Shown one piece after another: positions 18,036 through 26,399 of a DNA stretch of 64,000 nt. A model generated the notes under the pieces. That model saw only the letters and a list, made by a program, of their open reading frames with translations, was not told where the DNA came from and made no database searches. Within the stretch, counting starts at the first letter, position 1. The number at the start of each line of letters is the position of its first letter. The DNA comes from Bacillota bacterium (GTDB lineage: Bacteria; Bacillota; Clostridia; DSM-8532): assembly GCA_023415825.1 (NCBI GenBank), contig JAEZJF010000015.1, positions 62,001 to 126,000 of the forward strand, in the 5' to 3' direction. The translations under genes and the position numbers were made by a program.

Positions 18036-18494
18036 ATGGATCAATCAGTAAATCTCACTCAAAATGTCGACACCCTTTTTACCAATCTTGAAAATTTTAC
18101 ACAGAACGAAGGTCTGATAGGTAAGCCAGTTACACATGGCGATAAGACGTTTATACCGGTTGTTACAGTCACAATGGGTTATGGGAGCGGAAATTCAGCA
18201 TCTAAAGGCCAGCAGGGGGCTCCTTCGCAAGGTATGAATCAGGGGAATATGGCCGGCGGTGCCCTCGGTCTTGGTGCAAAGCTTAGTGCTGAAGCCATCA
18301 TCATGATTGATAACGACAAAGTATCGATGATGTCATTGAACAGTACTAATGCCAGCCAGCTTATGGATAAGATTCCCCAAATATTCTCGGGTATGAAGCA
18401 AAACCAGCAACAGGGTCAGCAGGGCCAGCAGGGACAACAGGGCCAGCAGGGACAACAGGGTCAGCAACAGAACCAGGCTCAAGGACAGCAATAG
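18036..18494 (+). CDS. ytfJ: Spore protein YtfJ (GerW) with Gln/Gly-rich repeat tail
   Basis: A 152-residue protein of the YtfJ/GerW family, needed in Bacillus for normal spore germination. The core runs from VDTLFTNLENF through IGKPVTHGDKTFIPVVTVTMG (split here by family-conserved Gly) to LGAKLSAEAIIMI. The start at 18036 has AAGGAGG; the longest frame begins within the leader. A Gly/Ser/Gln loop (about 55-75) and a C-terminal tail of QQG repeats (encoded by imperfect CAGCAGGGA units, about 18405-18490) are low-complexity additions. It lies directly downstream of ytfI, as in Bacillus. Confidence 0.9.
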   Translation: MDQSVNLTQNVDTLFTNLENFTQNEGLIGKPVTHGDKTFIPVVTVTMGYGSGNSASKGQQGAPSQGMNQGNMAGGALGLGAKLSAEAIIMIDNDKVSMMSLNSTNASQLMDKIPQIFSGMKQNQQQGQQGQQGQQGQQGQQGQQQNQAQGQQ

Positions 18495-18567
18495 AACTTA
18501 ACTTTGACTGGATTAAAATACTATGTTAACAATAGTAGTGCGTTCCGCAGTGAACGCACTACGCCAA

Positions 18568-19935
18568 TTAATTATGCTGCATATATACGTGCTTGAACTT
18601 CCCGCTTTTAGGGTGTGGCTGGGGTTTTTCATGGGAGAGCGTGATGCTTACAGAAGGTACTCCGTTTTCAGACAAATAAGACCTAAGGCACTCATAAGCC
18701 TGTCGGAATGCAGCTTCTATGCTTTCACCATCCATACAGATCAAACGCAGCTCCAATTGATTTTGAGAATGTGAAATGAGCTGGAATTGGCGGATGGCAT
18801 GCACTTCTTTGAGCAATGCATACAGAGCCAGAGGAGCTATTTTAACCTGACCATTGCTTCCTTCAAATGAAAGAATTTCGTCGGTTCTGCCCTCGATCTC
18901 CAGCCATGGAGAGGGATTGCCGCATGGACATGGCTCATGATGCAGAATGACGCGATCGGTAATCTCATAACGAATAAAAGGCTGAGTGAAGTTATAGAGA
19001 TTTGTGAGCAATATTTTATCTGATTGCACACCGTCAGCAACCGGGCGGTTATCCCTGTCAACCGCTTCAACAATTAACCAATCATCATTGATATGAAAAT
19101 GCTGATGAATACATTCACAAGCCACTGTTCCACCTTCCGTGCATGAGTATGTGGTCTGCACATAACAGGAGAACACGTCCGACAATGCTTTACGAAGCTC
19201 CGTACTTAAGTACTCCCCGCCGGTCATAATAAGAGAAGGCCTGATTTGCAGCCGCCCTTGCTTTTGTTCCTCCATCAAAAGCTCCAGTGCCGTAGGATAG
19301 CCGCCGAGCATGGCGGGCTGAAAGTCATTTAGCTCGCTTACGATCTGGGACAGGGGATTTAAGACACTTGTCACCATCATCTTGTTCTTTTTCCAGGGCA
19401 TTTTTAATAATCGGCTTCGAACCGAGCTGTTCCCTAAATAAAAGCCTCCTGTGGCAAAAACTCCGACTGTTTTAAAGCCCCGACGGATGAGAGATTTCGT
19501 ATCCTCGGCGCGCGCAATGGAACGGAGTGTGTTAATGGCACCCATCATGTTATTTACCGTTTTGTCACAAAGCACAACGGCGGGGCTTCCTGTTGAGCCC
19601 GATGTAGTAAAGACCAGGTATTTGCCCCTTAGCTTTCTCCCGATGTTGTCCTGGTTTTTCATAAAGACATTAATCTCGTCCATATGTATTGTTCGATCAG
19701 TTAGCCACTCGTCAAAATGAGCCATCAACTCCGCTTTGTTTGTAGGTGGGAGGTCCGAAAGCTGAAACTCGGAAGAAAGGGAGCCATAGCGGTTTTTAAA
19801 GTATGGGCTGTTTTGTTTGGCGAATTCTACCAGTTCTCGTAGCCGATCCTTCTGTAGCTCCTGTCTTTGTGCCTGAGATAGCTTTTTGTACTGGGATACT
19901 TCCCTTAGCGCTCTAATAAAGCCAATCTGTTTCAT
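18568..19935 (-). CDS. PaaK/CapK-like adenylate-forming ligase
   Basis: A 455-residue member of the phenylacetate-CoA ligase-like branch of the ANL superfamily. Visible motifs are FAKQNSPYFKNRY near the N-terminus, the phosphate loop FTTSGSTGSPAVV, GGYPTALELL, MTGGEYLS, YSCTEGG (acyl-adenylate motif) and GRTDEILSFEG (hinge). It should adenylate a carboxylic acid and probably transfer it to a thiol; the substrate cannot be read from the sequence. Its start overlaps the end of the upstream tetR gene by 4 bp, so the regulator and ligase form one operon, controlled by the operators at 20594-20637. Confidence 0.88.
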   Translation of the reverse strand: MKQIGFIRALREVSQYKKLSQAQRQELQKDRLRELVEFAKQNSPYFKNRYGSLSSEFQLSDLPPTNKAELMAHFDEWLTDRTIHMDEINVFMKNQDNIGRKLRGKYLVFTTSGSTGSPAVVLCDKTVNNMMGAINTLRSIARAEDTKSLIRRGFKTVGVFATGGFYLGNSSVRSRLLKMPWKKNKMMVTSVLNPLSQIVSELNDFQPAMLGGYPTALELLMEEQKQGRLQIRPSLIMTGGEYLSTELRKALSDVFSCYVQTTYSCTEGGTVACECIHQHFHINDDWLIVEAVDRDNRPVADGVQSDKILLTNLYNFTQPFIRYEITDRVILHHEPCPCGNPSPWLEIEGRTDEILSFEGSNGQVKIAPLALYALLKEVHAIRQFQLISHSQNQLELRLICMDGESIEAAFRQAYECLRSYLSENGVPSVSITLSHEKPQPHPKSGKFKHVYMQHN

Positions 19936-20579
19936 TTTTCCTCCTCCAATATGCCATGCAGAAACAGGTCTACATAGCTTTTGATTTCCTGCTTGACCAT
20001 TTCTTTATTTTCAAAAAATGCATAGGGCTTATCAGCATACTGCTCCGAATACAAGGTGCGAAGCGCGTTGATATAGAGATTAAGGCCTTTTGTAACCATA
20101 GCAATGTCTGCGCGTTTCTTCAGGGGAAGGCGTGAAATCGCCGCTCTCAATGTCGTAAGATATTTTTGCTGAGCATATTCCATAGAAGCCATCAATAGCT
20201 TTTTTTTATCCGGACTGACTTCCGCGCTTTGTTCCTTCGCCGCCATGATTAAGAAGGCAATCTCCAGTGGATGAGTCTGATACATACTGAGCTTTAAATC
20301 CAGGGAATCGAAAATAATCTCATAAAAAGAGTTAGTTTTAGTGATACTACCTTTACTCAGATTTTCAAAAACCGCAAGACTATGCGAAAGCAGGAAAAGG
20401 TAGAAACTCTTTTTGCTCCCAAAATAATGGTAGAGGCTGCCTTTTGAAATACCACAGGCCTGGGTGATGACATCGGTATTGGCATCCTGATAGCTTTTGG
20501 CGGAAAACTCCATGAGCCCTTGCCGAACAATCATATTTCTTTTATCCTCCGGTAAGCGGAGAAAGGTTTCAATGGACAT
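19932..20579 (-). CDS. TetR-family transcriptional regulator
   Basis: A 215-residue repressor. The N-terminal helix-turn-helix has the family pattern FSAKSYQDANTDVITQACG and ISKGSLYHYFGSKKSFYLFL. The remainder is a helical ligand and dimer domain. The ATG at 20579 has GAGGTG upstream; the longer frame runs through the operator region and is rejected. Two perfect operator copies lie immediately upstream, pointing to autoregulation, and the coupled ligase gene suggests the effector is a fatty acid, aromatic acid or its CoA ester (inference). Confidence 0.93.
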   Translation of the reverse strand: MSIETFLRLPEDKRNMIVRQGLMEFSAKSYQDANTDVITQACGISKGSLYHYFGSKKSFYLFLLSHSLAVFENLSKGSITKTNSFYEIIFDSLDLKLSMYQTHPLEIAFLIMAAKEQSAEVSPDKKKLLMASMEYAQQKYLTTLRAAISRLPLKKRADIAMVTKGLNLYINALRTLYSEQYADKPYAFFENKEMVKQEIKSYVDLFLHGILEEEK

Positions 20580-20593
20580 ACTAAACACCTCAA

Positions 20594-20637
20594 TTGACTT
20601 ATGAGTCAATTTAAACATATTTTGACTCATAAGTCAA
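20594..20637. promoter_or_regulatory. Paired TetR operators over the tetR promoter
   Basis: TTGACTTATGAGTCAA (20594-20609) and its exact reverse complement TTGACTCATAAGTCAA (20622-20637) lie 28 bp apart centre to centre; each is itself an imperfect palindrome. On the minus strand the upstream copy supplies a -35 (TTGACT) and, 17 nt on, TTAAAT can serve as -10, so repressor binding would block the tetR-ligase promoter. Confidence 0.8.
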
Positions 20638-20679
20638 CCGGGTTTGTCTATTCAAAAACTCTTGGAAATATAGTTAAAA

Positions 20680-20711
20680 GGGAGGCTTTGTTTTGCTGGA
20701 CAAAGCCTCCC
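20680..20711 (-). terminator. Intrinsic terminator of the LysM-GH18 gene
   Basis: GGGAGGCTTTG (20680-20690) pairs with CAAAGCCTCCC (20701-20711), an 11-bp stem with a 10-nt loop. On the minus strand it is followed by TTTT and an AT-rich stretch, 15 nt after the stop codon of the gene ending at 20726. Confidence 0.82.
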
Positions 20712-20725
20712 ATACATGCAGCCAT

Positions 20726-22135
20726 TTATAACTTTCTGATGGTAAAGTTATCGTTGAGTAAAACCCAGTTCTGAGGGAACGGGAACCCTAAAGCCCAATA
20801 GCTTATTCCTCCCAGTCTATAGGCCTTTACTGTATTAAATTTAGCCTGAGCGCTTCTTGCATCTTCGAACCATACTTCATGAGCCTGCCCTTGTTCGTCG
20901 GTATATCGATAAAAAGGCGATTGGGCGACCGGATCATACTGGATGGCAGCTCCATATTTAACAGCTCTTAGAATAGCCTCCTGGTTACTAAAGGTTTCAG
21001 CCTCCTGTCCCGGTTTGTGAGGAATCTTCCAATCTCTTGCATAGATCTGAAATCCGAAATATATTTTATTTCTGGGAATGAGTGTGACCGCATAATCAAG
21101 AACCCGCCTGATTTCGTTCAAGGGTGAAATGGCTTGAGGAGGGCCTTTCCGGTATCCCCATTCATAGGTCATCAGTATGACAAAATCAACGATTCGGCCG
21201 TGGGCTTCATAATCATGGGCTTCATACAAAAGTCCTGATTGCTCTCCGCTTATTTTTGGAGCCACCGCAGTTGAAACAAAATAGCCCAATGGATGCAGCC
21301 TGCTTACTGTTTTTTGGAGAAAAGTATTATAGGCTTCACGATCAGCGGGAAGTACATTTTCAAAATCAACGTTTAGTCCCTGATACCCCTTTTGCCTCAT
21401 GATAGTAATGATATTCGTGATCAAGCGCTCTACAGTTTGGGGATTATTGAGTACGACACTTGCAAGATTTTCTCCTCTGGCGGTCGCTGTGAAATTTGTG
21501 ATGGCCATCATGGGAACGACGTTTTCATCCCTGCCGGCTTTAATGGCCGGTTCATCATCGATAGACTGAAGGCTGCCGTCTTCCTTGATTAAATAAGCGA
21601 AGGGACTCAGGTAAGTCAGGTATTCTCCTACCTCTCTGACAATTGGATCAGCTTCTTGACCCAGGGTATAAATATATGCGTTCACGCTTATGACAGGCCT
21701 TGGTCTAAGTGGAATAACCAAAATGGTGCCTGGGAAAATGAGGTTTGGGTTTTCAATATTGTTGGCTTTTATCAAAGCTTCAAGAGAAACTCCATATTGT
21801 TGCGCAATGGTCCATAAGGATTCTCCGGGCTGTACTTGGTGACGGGGAGCGGGGATAACGATCATCTGCCCCGGATATATGGTTGAATTGTTAATCTGAT
21901 TATACTGAAGGAGTGTCTGTACGGTAGTTCCATAGGTTTGCGCAATCGACCATAGTGACTCACCCGGCCTCACTATATGATTAATGGTTTCGCCTGGTAT
22001 AACCAATGCCTGACCGATTACCAGCTGATTGGGATTAGGCAGTTGATTGATATCAATTATTTCCGCCATAGGGACTTGGTAGGTATTAGCGATTTGGTAT
22101 ATACTTTCTCCCGCTTGTACAACATGAATAAACAT
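20726..22135 (-). CDS. sleL: Spore cortex-lytic/peptidoglycan hydrolase, three LysM domains plus GH18 (SleL/YaaH-like)
   Basis: A 469-residue protein. Three LysM modules (about 3-48, 52-97, 100-145; each with VxxGESxxxIAxxY and a NxxxxNxxxxPGxxxxIP-type end) bind peptidoglycan. A glycoside hydrolase 18-type domain follows (about 155-460) with the acidic catalytic motif in GLNVDFENV, where Glu is the proton donor, and ILMTYEWGY. This order is that of SleL/YaaH, the N-acetylglucosaminidase that cuts cortex fragments during germination. There is no signal peptide, as in the Bacillus homologue. The ATG at 22135 has a run of six G upstream. Confidence 0.9.
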   Translation of the reverse strand: MFIHVVQAGESIYQIANTYQVPMAEIIDINQLPNPNQLVIGQALVIPGETINHIVRPGESLWSIAQTYGTTVQTLLQYNQINNSTIYPGQMIVIPAPRHQVQPGESLWTIAQQYGVSLEALIKANNIENPNLIFPGTILVIPLRPRPVISVNAYIYTLGQEADPIVREVGEYLTYLSPFAYLIKEDGSLQSIDDEPAIKAGRDENVVPMMAITNFTATARGENLASVVLNNPQTVERLITNIITIMRQKGYQGLNVDFENVLPADREAYNTFLQKTVSRLHPLGYFVSTAVAPKISGEQSGLLYEAHDYEAHGRIVDFVILMTYEWGYRKGPPQAISPLNEIRRVLDYAVTLIPRNKIYFGFQIYARDWKIPHKPGQEAETFSNQEAILRAVKYGAAIQYDPVAQSPFYRYTDEQGQAHEVWFEDARSAQAKFNTVKAYRLGGISYWALGFPFPQNWVLLNDNFTIRKL

Positions 22136-22220
22136 AAAATACCCCCCTTTATTGTACTATTAATATATGTAGGAATTAGTCAAGGGTGAATGGGGAACAT
22201 TGTTCCGGGACAGCGGGTGT

Positions 22221-22252
22221 TTATTTATGCTTGAATCATCAAGCATAAATAA
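22221..22252. repeat. AT-rich perfect palindrome upstream of the MFS gene
   Basis: TTATTTATGCTTGA (22221-22234) and its complement (22239-22252) form a 14-bp perfect inverted repeat with a 4-nt centre. It lies between divergent genes, 54 bp before the MFS start and 85 bp before the LysM-GH18 start. No T run follows. An operator is the simplest reading; no regulator gene is adjacent. Confidence 0.55.
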
Positions 22253-22305
22253 TTGGATAGTGATATGATACATATATTGAGAGAAAAAGGTGAGGCAAGG
22301 TATTT

Positions 22306-23469
22306 ATGTGGAATGTTATTTTTTTAGGACTGGTCAGTTTTTTTGCCGACATCAGCGCGGAGATGGTCTATCCCATTATTCCACTGTATTTGACGTCTGT
22401 TTTCGGAGCGACACCGGCACTGGTGGGTATCATTGAAGGGATTGCCGAAAGCCTGGCCGGCCTTTTAAAAGTTTTTAGTGGCTATATAACAGATAAATAT
22501 AAAAAGAAAAAACCCATTGCGTTTATAGGATATGCCACCGGACTGGTTTATAAAATTGCACTTCTGATTGCCGGTTCATGGGTGGGTATTTTAGGCGCAA
22601 GAGTAATCGATCGAATAGGCAAGGGGATAAGAACGGCTCCGCGGGATGTCATGGTAAGTGAAAGCGCGGAAGAAGGCCATTTGGGGAAAGCTTTTGGTAT
22701 ACATAAGGCATTGGATATGGCAGGCTCTGCCATAGGTATTTTAATTGCTTTTCTTCTGCTTAAAAGTGCAAATGGAAGCTACGAATATAAAAAGTTATTT
22801 CTTATTTCCATCATACCGGCCCTACTCGGCTTGGCTATGTTTTTCATGATCAAGGAAAAGAGAGAGGAACGGGTGATAAAAGAGCGGGAACCTTTTTGGA
22901 AAAATGTTAAAAAGCTTGACAACCAGCTTAAATTGTATCTGCTGGTGGCCTTTTTGTTTACCCTGGGGAATTCATCCAATGCCTTTTTGCTGTTAAGGGC
23001 AAAAAGTGTGGGTTTTGATGATACCACCGCTATTTTATTGTACTTTATCTATAATATTACCGCTTCTGTCCTGGCAATTCCCCTGGGAAAGCTATCGGAC
23101 AAAATAGGGAGAAAGAAACTTCTTGTTTCGGGCTATATTGTTTTTGCCGTCGTCTATTTGGGTTTTGGGTTTGCGTTTAGTAAAGCGTTCATGGTTGCGG
23201 CATTTGTCCTTTATGGTGCATATACGGCTATGATTGCAGGGGTTGAAAGAGCCTTTATTGCAGAAATTTCACCCAAAGAACTCAAAGGGACCATGCTCGG
23301 GTTCCACTCAACCATAGTGGGAGTAGCATTGCTTCCGGCAAGCACTATTGCAGGTCTTTTGTGGAATTATTTCGGTGCTCTGGTTCCCTTTGTGTTTGGT
23401 GCAATAATGTCCCTGGGAGCGGCATTTATTCTTCAGTTCTTTATGAAGGAGAAGCAGGCACAAAGCTAA
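22306..23469 (+). CDS. Major facilitator superfamily transporter
   Basis: A 387-residue, 12-helix MFS protein. The loop between helices 2 and 3 has the family signature GYITDKYKKKKP, repeated in the second half as GKLSDKIGRKKLL. It opens with FLGLVSFFADISAEMVYPIIPLY split by the conserved Asp and Glu of the DHA1 efflux branch, and RVIDRIGKGIRTAPRD is a conserved motif of that branch. It probably exports small molecules by proton antiport; the substrate is unknown. It is alone in its unit, with a palindrome upstream that may carry its regulation. Confidence 0.88.
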   Translation: MWNVIFLGLVSFFADISAEMVYPIIPLYLTSVFGATPALVGIIEGIAESLAGLLKVFSGYITDKYKKKKPIAFIGYATGLVYKIALLIAGSWVGILGARVIDRIGKGIRTAPRDVMVSESAEEGHLGKAFGIHKALDMAGSAIGILIAFLLLKSANGSYEYKKLFLISIIPALLGLAMFFMIKEKREERVIKEREPFWKNVKKLDNQLKLYLLVAFLFTLGNSSNAFLLLRAKSVGFDDTTAILLYFIYNITASVLAIPLGKLSDKIGRKKLLVSGYIVFAVVYLGFGFAFSKAFMVAAFVLYGAYTAMIAGVERAFIAEISPKELKGTMLGFHSTIVGVALLPASTIAGLLWNYFGALVPFVFGAIMSLGAAFILQFFMKEKQAQS

Positions 23470-23574
23470 GGAAAGCACCTTTTAGTGCTTAAATCATTAA
23501 ATGGCGTTATATTCATGATTTTCTCGTTTAAGGGAATGCTATAAAAACCATGACAAGCAGGCGGAGAAAAGCTT

Positions 23575-25023
23575 ATGGATAAAACGCATAAAGGCCTGTC
23601 AGCATTACAGCTAACCATGATGGCACTGGGGACTGTCATAGGAGGCTCCTTTTTTCTTGGCTCCTCGGTGGCTATTCGTGCTGCCGGACCCTCTGTTATC
23701 ATCACCTACATTATTGGCGGCATACTGGTTTACTATATTCTTTTTGCCCTATCCGAGATGACAGTTGCCCAACCTGATGCAGGTTCTTTTCGTACCTATG
23801 CTGCTATGGCCTTTGGCCCGGGAGCCGGTTTTGTAGTGGGCTGGGTATATTGGACCGGAATGGTACTCTCCATGTCCAGTGAAGCCACGGCTGTTTCCAT
23901 CTTGTTGCGGCAGTGGATACCCGATATTCCTATTTCATGGCTTGGCGGCGCTATTATTGTAGGAGTGACGTTGCTTAATTTATTGGGGGCTGATAAGCTT
24001 AGCAAGCTTGAAAGTGGTCTTGCTGCAATTAAGCTTCTGGCCATCGTTTCATTTATTGTGGTGGCATTTTTATTAATCGTGGGAGCTTTTCGGGGAGCTC
24101 CGCCATCCGGGACAGGAGTTCTTGCCCAGGAACCCTTCATGCCTGGAGGAATCAAGGGCATTACAGGCAGCTTGCTGATTATTCTTTTTTCATATGCCGG
24201 TTTCGAAATTATAGGGCTTGCCGCTTCTGAAGCCGACAATCCCAGAAAAACAGTACCACGGGCTATTAAATACACGGTATTGAGCCTTGTGGGTTTGTAT
24301 ATACTTTCTATTCTGGCAATACTTCCGCTCATACCAACTAGGGAGCTTGGTCAGAATGTCAGTCCCTTGGTTGCAGTCCTCAACAGAAGGGGAATTGGCT
24401 GGGCGGGTACCGTACTTAATATTGTCCTGATTACCGCAATTCTGTCCACAATGCTGGCTGCTATGTTCGGACTTGGCCGCATGATTCGTTCTCTGGCGGA
24501 TAAACAACACGCTCCAAGGTGGTTGAAGGATGATCATGATGTGCCCCGCAGGGGTATCTTGTTCTCCGGGCTCAGCATGCTTGTTGCTCTGGGCCTGGGG
24601 CTTTTATTCCCCAGTGTCTATCTGTTCTTAACAAGTTCAGGCGGCTTTGCCATCCTTTTTACCTACGCTGTTATTATCGCTACCCAAGTTAAATTCAGGA
24701 AAAAATATGGATGTCCCCCAGAGGGGAAATGCCAGATGCCCGGATATCCGTATACCTCATGGGCTGCGCTGTTTTTACTGGTTATTGCCATTGTCAGTAT
24801 GCCGTTTATACCGGGTCAGGCACCTGGAATGGTAGCGGGCATTCTTATGGCTGCTTCATTTTGCATTATCTATCTTGTTATAAGGTCTTTGCGGCGTTCT
24901 GCCGGGGAAAGAGCCAAACCTTCAGGTCCTGTTGACACTGGCTTTCAACCGGGCTTTTCCACGGAATTCTCAGAAGAATTGATATCTGATAAGGTCAGCC
25001 AACCGGAAAATGATAGTCATTGA
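23575..25023 (+). CDS. APC-family amino acid permease
   Basis: A 482-residue permease with about 12 helices. The N-terminal motif MALGTVIGGSFFLGSS matches the glycine-rich helix 1 break of amino acid-polyamine-organocation transporters, and EADNPRKTVPRAIKYT is the conserved loop after helix 6. A hydrophilic C-terminal tail of about 40 residues follows the last helix. Substrate is probably an amino acid, not determinable here. Its last codons and stop lie inside an 18-bp direct repeat (25015-25032, again at 25085-25102) that flanks a hairpin element. Confidence 0.9.
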   Translation: MDKTHKGLSALQLTMMALGTVIGGSFFLGSSVAIRAAGPSVIITYIIGGILVYYILFALSEMTVAQPDAGSFRTYAAMAFGPGAGFVVGWVYWTGMVLSMSSEATAVSILLRQWIPDIPISWLGGAIIVGVTLLNLLGADKLSKLESGLAAIKLLAIVSFIVVAFLLIVGAFRGAPPSGTGVLAQEPFMPGGIKGITGSLLIILFSYAGFEIIGLAASEADNPRKTVPRAIKYTVLSLVGLYILSILAILPLIPTRELGQNVSPLVAVLNRRGIGWAGTVLNIVLITAILSTMLAAMFGLGRMIRSLADKQHAPRWLKDDHDVPRRGILFSGLSMLVALGLGLLFPSVYLFLTSSGGFAILFTYAVIIATQVKFRKKYGCPPEGKCQMPGYPYTSWAALFLLVIAIVSMPFIPGQAPGMVAGILMAASFCIIYLVIRSLRRSAGERAKPSGPVDTGFQPGFSTEFSEELISDKVSQPENDSH

Positions 25024-25042
25024 AACATTTCATGTTATAATG
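25018..25042 (+). promoter_or_regulatory. Palindrome with extended -10 promoter motif, copy 1
   Basis: CATTGAAACAT, TTC, ATGTTATAATG: ten of eleven positions pair (one as G-T). The right arm contains TGTTATAAT, an extended -10 (TG-N-TATAAT, -10 at 25036-25041). A near copy is at 26400-26424, where the innermost pair changes from T-A to C-G. The left part (AGTCATTGAAACATTTCA) is repeated exactly at 25085-25102. It probably drives the acetyltransferase genes downstream. Confidence 0.5.
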
Positions 25043-25047
25043 ACGTT

Positions 25048-25080
25048 ACCCGTTACCGAAATTGGAAATTTCGAACGGGT
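25048..25080. repeat. Bulged-hairpin repeat, copy 2
   Basis: ACCCGTT, 2-nt bulge AC, CGAAATT, loop GGA, AATTTCG, AACGGGT, then CCC. Both stems are perfect (7 + 7 bp). It has the same plan as copies at 15434 and 26360, with outer arms GTT/AAC here against ATT/AAT in copy 3, so pairing is kept while sequence changes. It would lie in the 5' leader of the acetyltransferase transcript. Confidence 0.7.
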
Positions 25081-25128
25081 CCCAAGTCATTGAAACATTT
25101 CAAATCAATTAGAAACGAGGAGCTAAAA

Positions 25129-25587
25129 ATGATCAGAAAAATAAACGTGCACGACAAAGAAAAATATATCGCTATGGCAAAGGAATTTTATAAGTCTGAC
25201 GCCGTTTTGCACAGTATTCCGGACGAAAATATTTATAAAACGTTTGATACTATTGTGTCCGGAAGTCCTTTTGTTGATGCGTATATTTATGAGCATAACG
25301 GAGATATTGCAGGCTATGCATTACTCTCTCTGACCTATTCCAATGAAGCCGGAGGTCATGTGCTTTGGATAGAGGAGGTTTACATCCTGGCTGAATATCA
25401 GGGCCATGGCTTTGGAAAAGATCTTTTTGCCTTTATTGAAAAAGCCTATAAAGACAAAGTGGTAAGAATCCGCCTTGAGGTGGAAGAAGCTAATCACAGA
25501 GCCATAAGCCTGTATGAAAGATTAGGCTATACCCGGCTCGACTATATGCAAATGTATAAGCAGCGGCCTGAGCTGCTGCAGTCATAA
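25129..25587 (+). CDS. GNAT-family N-acetyltransferase
   Basis: A 152-residue acetyltransferase. The acetyl-CoA site is visible as VYILAEYQGHGFGKDLFAF, with the Q/RxxGxG/A pattern (QGHGFG), followed by LEVEEANHRAISLYERLGY, the typical beta-6/7 and Asn-Ala-Tyr segment (motif B). The start at 25129 is chosen for AACGAGGAG upstream; the longer frame would include the hairpin leader repeat. Substrate unknown. A second, unrelated GNAT gene starts 22 bp downstream, forming a two-gene unit. Confidence 0.9.
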   Translation: MIRKINVHDKEKYIAMAKEFYKSDAVLHSIPDENIYKTFDTIVSGSPFVDAYIYEHNGDIAGYALLSLTYSNEAGGHVLWIEEVYILAEYQGHGFGKDLFAFIEKAYKDKVVRIRLEVEEANHRAISLYERLGYTRLDYMQMYKQRPELLQS

Positions 25588-25609
25588 TAATTTGCACTGG
25601 AGAAAGCAA

Positions 25610-26344
25610 ATGGAGAACATTAATCACTCAGATCATTTGGGAGTATATACAGTAATATTTAGTGAGATTCCTATAAAACAAAAGGGATACATACTCATAA
25701 ACAAATCCACACAAGCCCAGTATCTTGAAGCCATTGATGTGAGTTGTAAAGCTTTAATCCAAAGCGGAGCAGACAGAATTTATGCCACGTGCAAAGACAA
25801 AAGCATTGATGTTCCACAATTAGAGCTCAGAACGCCGCATTATGAATTTCATTATGAGCATGAGCTTGACTATTTTGAAGCAGCGCTGCCGACATCTTAT
25901 TGGGGTAATGCAAAAGAGGAAGAAGCCTTGCAGCCTTTAACCCGGGATGATGGAGATGAGTTTTTGCATATTTATAACGATACTTTCTTCCATGTACCCA
26001 ATTCATCAACATATACAAATGAAGATACAACCCGCATTTTGGAGGGAACTGAAAAGTTTGGTGCCGGTTTTCTTATTAAAAACGGCAAAAAAGTAGGGAT
26101 TTACGAGCTTTCTTTTGAAGCTGATGTCCCGGAAATAGCCTCTGTGGGTATTTTGGAGGAATACAGGGGAAAGGGTCTGGGATATCAGTTCCTTAATTTG
26201 CTTCTCAAAAGCCTTCATACCAAAGGGTACCCAAAAGCAGGTTTAAGGGTTTCTACAGCAAATCCAAATGCTTATCGGCTTTATGAGAATGCCGGGTTTG
26301 TGAAGGTTCATACAGTGTCTCGATGGTACTTATGTCACTTATAG
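25610..26344 (+). CDS. GNAT-family N-acetyltransferase with N-terminal extension
   Basis: A 244-residue protein. The C-terminal GNAT domain (about 110-244) has VGILEEYRGKGLGYQFLN with the acetyl-CoA loop RGKGLG and RVSTANPNAYRLYENAGF. The N-terminal about 100 residues look like a degenerate second GNAT fold, as in tandem-GNAT proteins of Firmicutes. The ATG at 25610 has GGAG upstream. Substrate unknown. It is co-transcribed with the preceding acetyltransferase and followed by a copy of the bulged-hairpin repeat. Confidence 0.86.
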   Translation: MENINHSDHLGVYTVIFSEIPIKQKGYILINKSTQAQYLEAIDVSCKALIQSGADRIYATCKDKSIDVPQLELRTPHYEFHYEHELDYFEAALPTSYWGNAKEEEALQPLTRDDGDEFLHIYNDTFFHVPNSSTYTNEDTTRILEGTEKFGAGFLIKNGKKVGIYELSFEADVPEIASVGILEEYRGKGLGYQFLNLLLKSLHTKGYPKAGLRVSTANPNAYRLYENAGFVKVHTVSRWYLCHL

Positions 26345-26359
26345 GGTGAAAAATAACCC

Positions 26360-26391
26360 ACCCATTGACGAAATTAAAATTTCCAATGGGT
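26360..26391. repeat. Bulged-hairpin repeat, copy 3
   Basis: ACCCATT, 2-nt bulge GA, CGAAATT, loop AA, AATTTCC, AATGGGT, then CCC. The outer stem is perfect; in the inner stem the C-G pair next to the bulge has become C/C. It has the same layout as copies at 15434 and 25048. It sits 15 bp after the acetyltransferase stop and just before the second palindrome. Confidence 0.68.
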
Positions 26392-26399
26392 CCCGGGAA

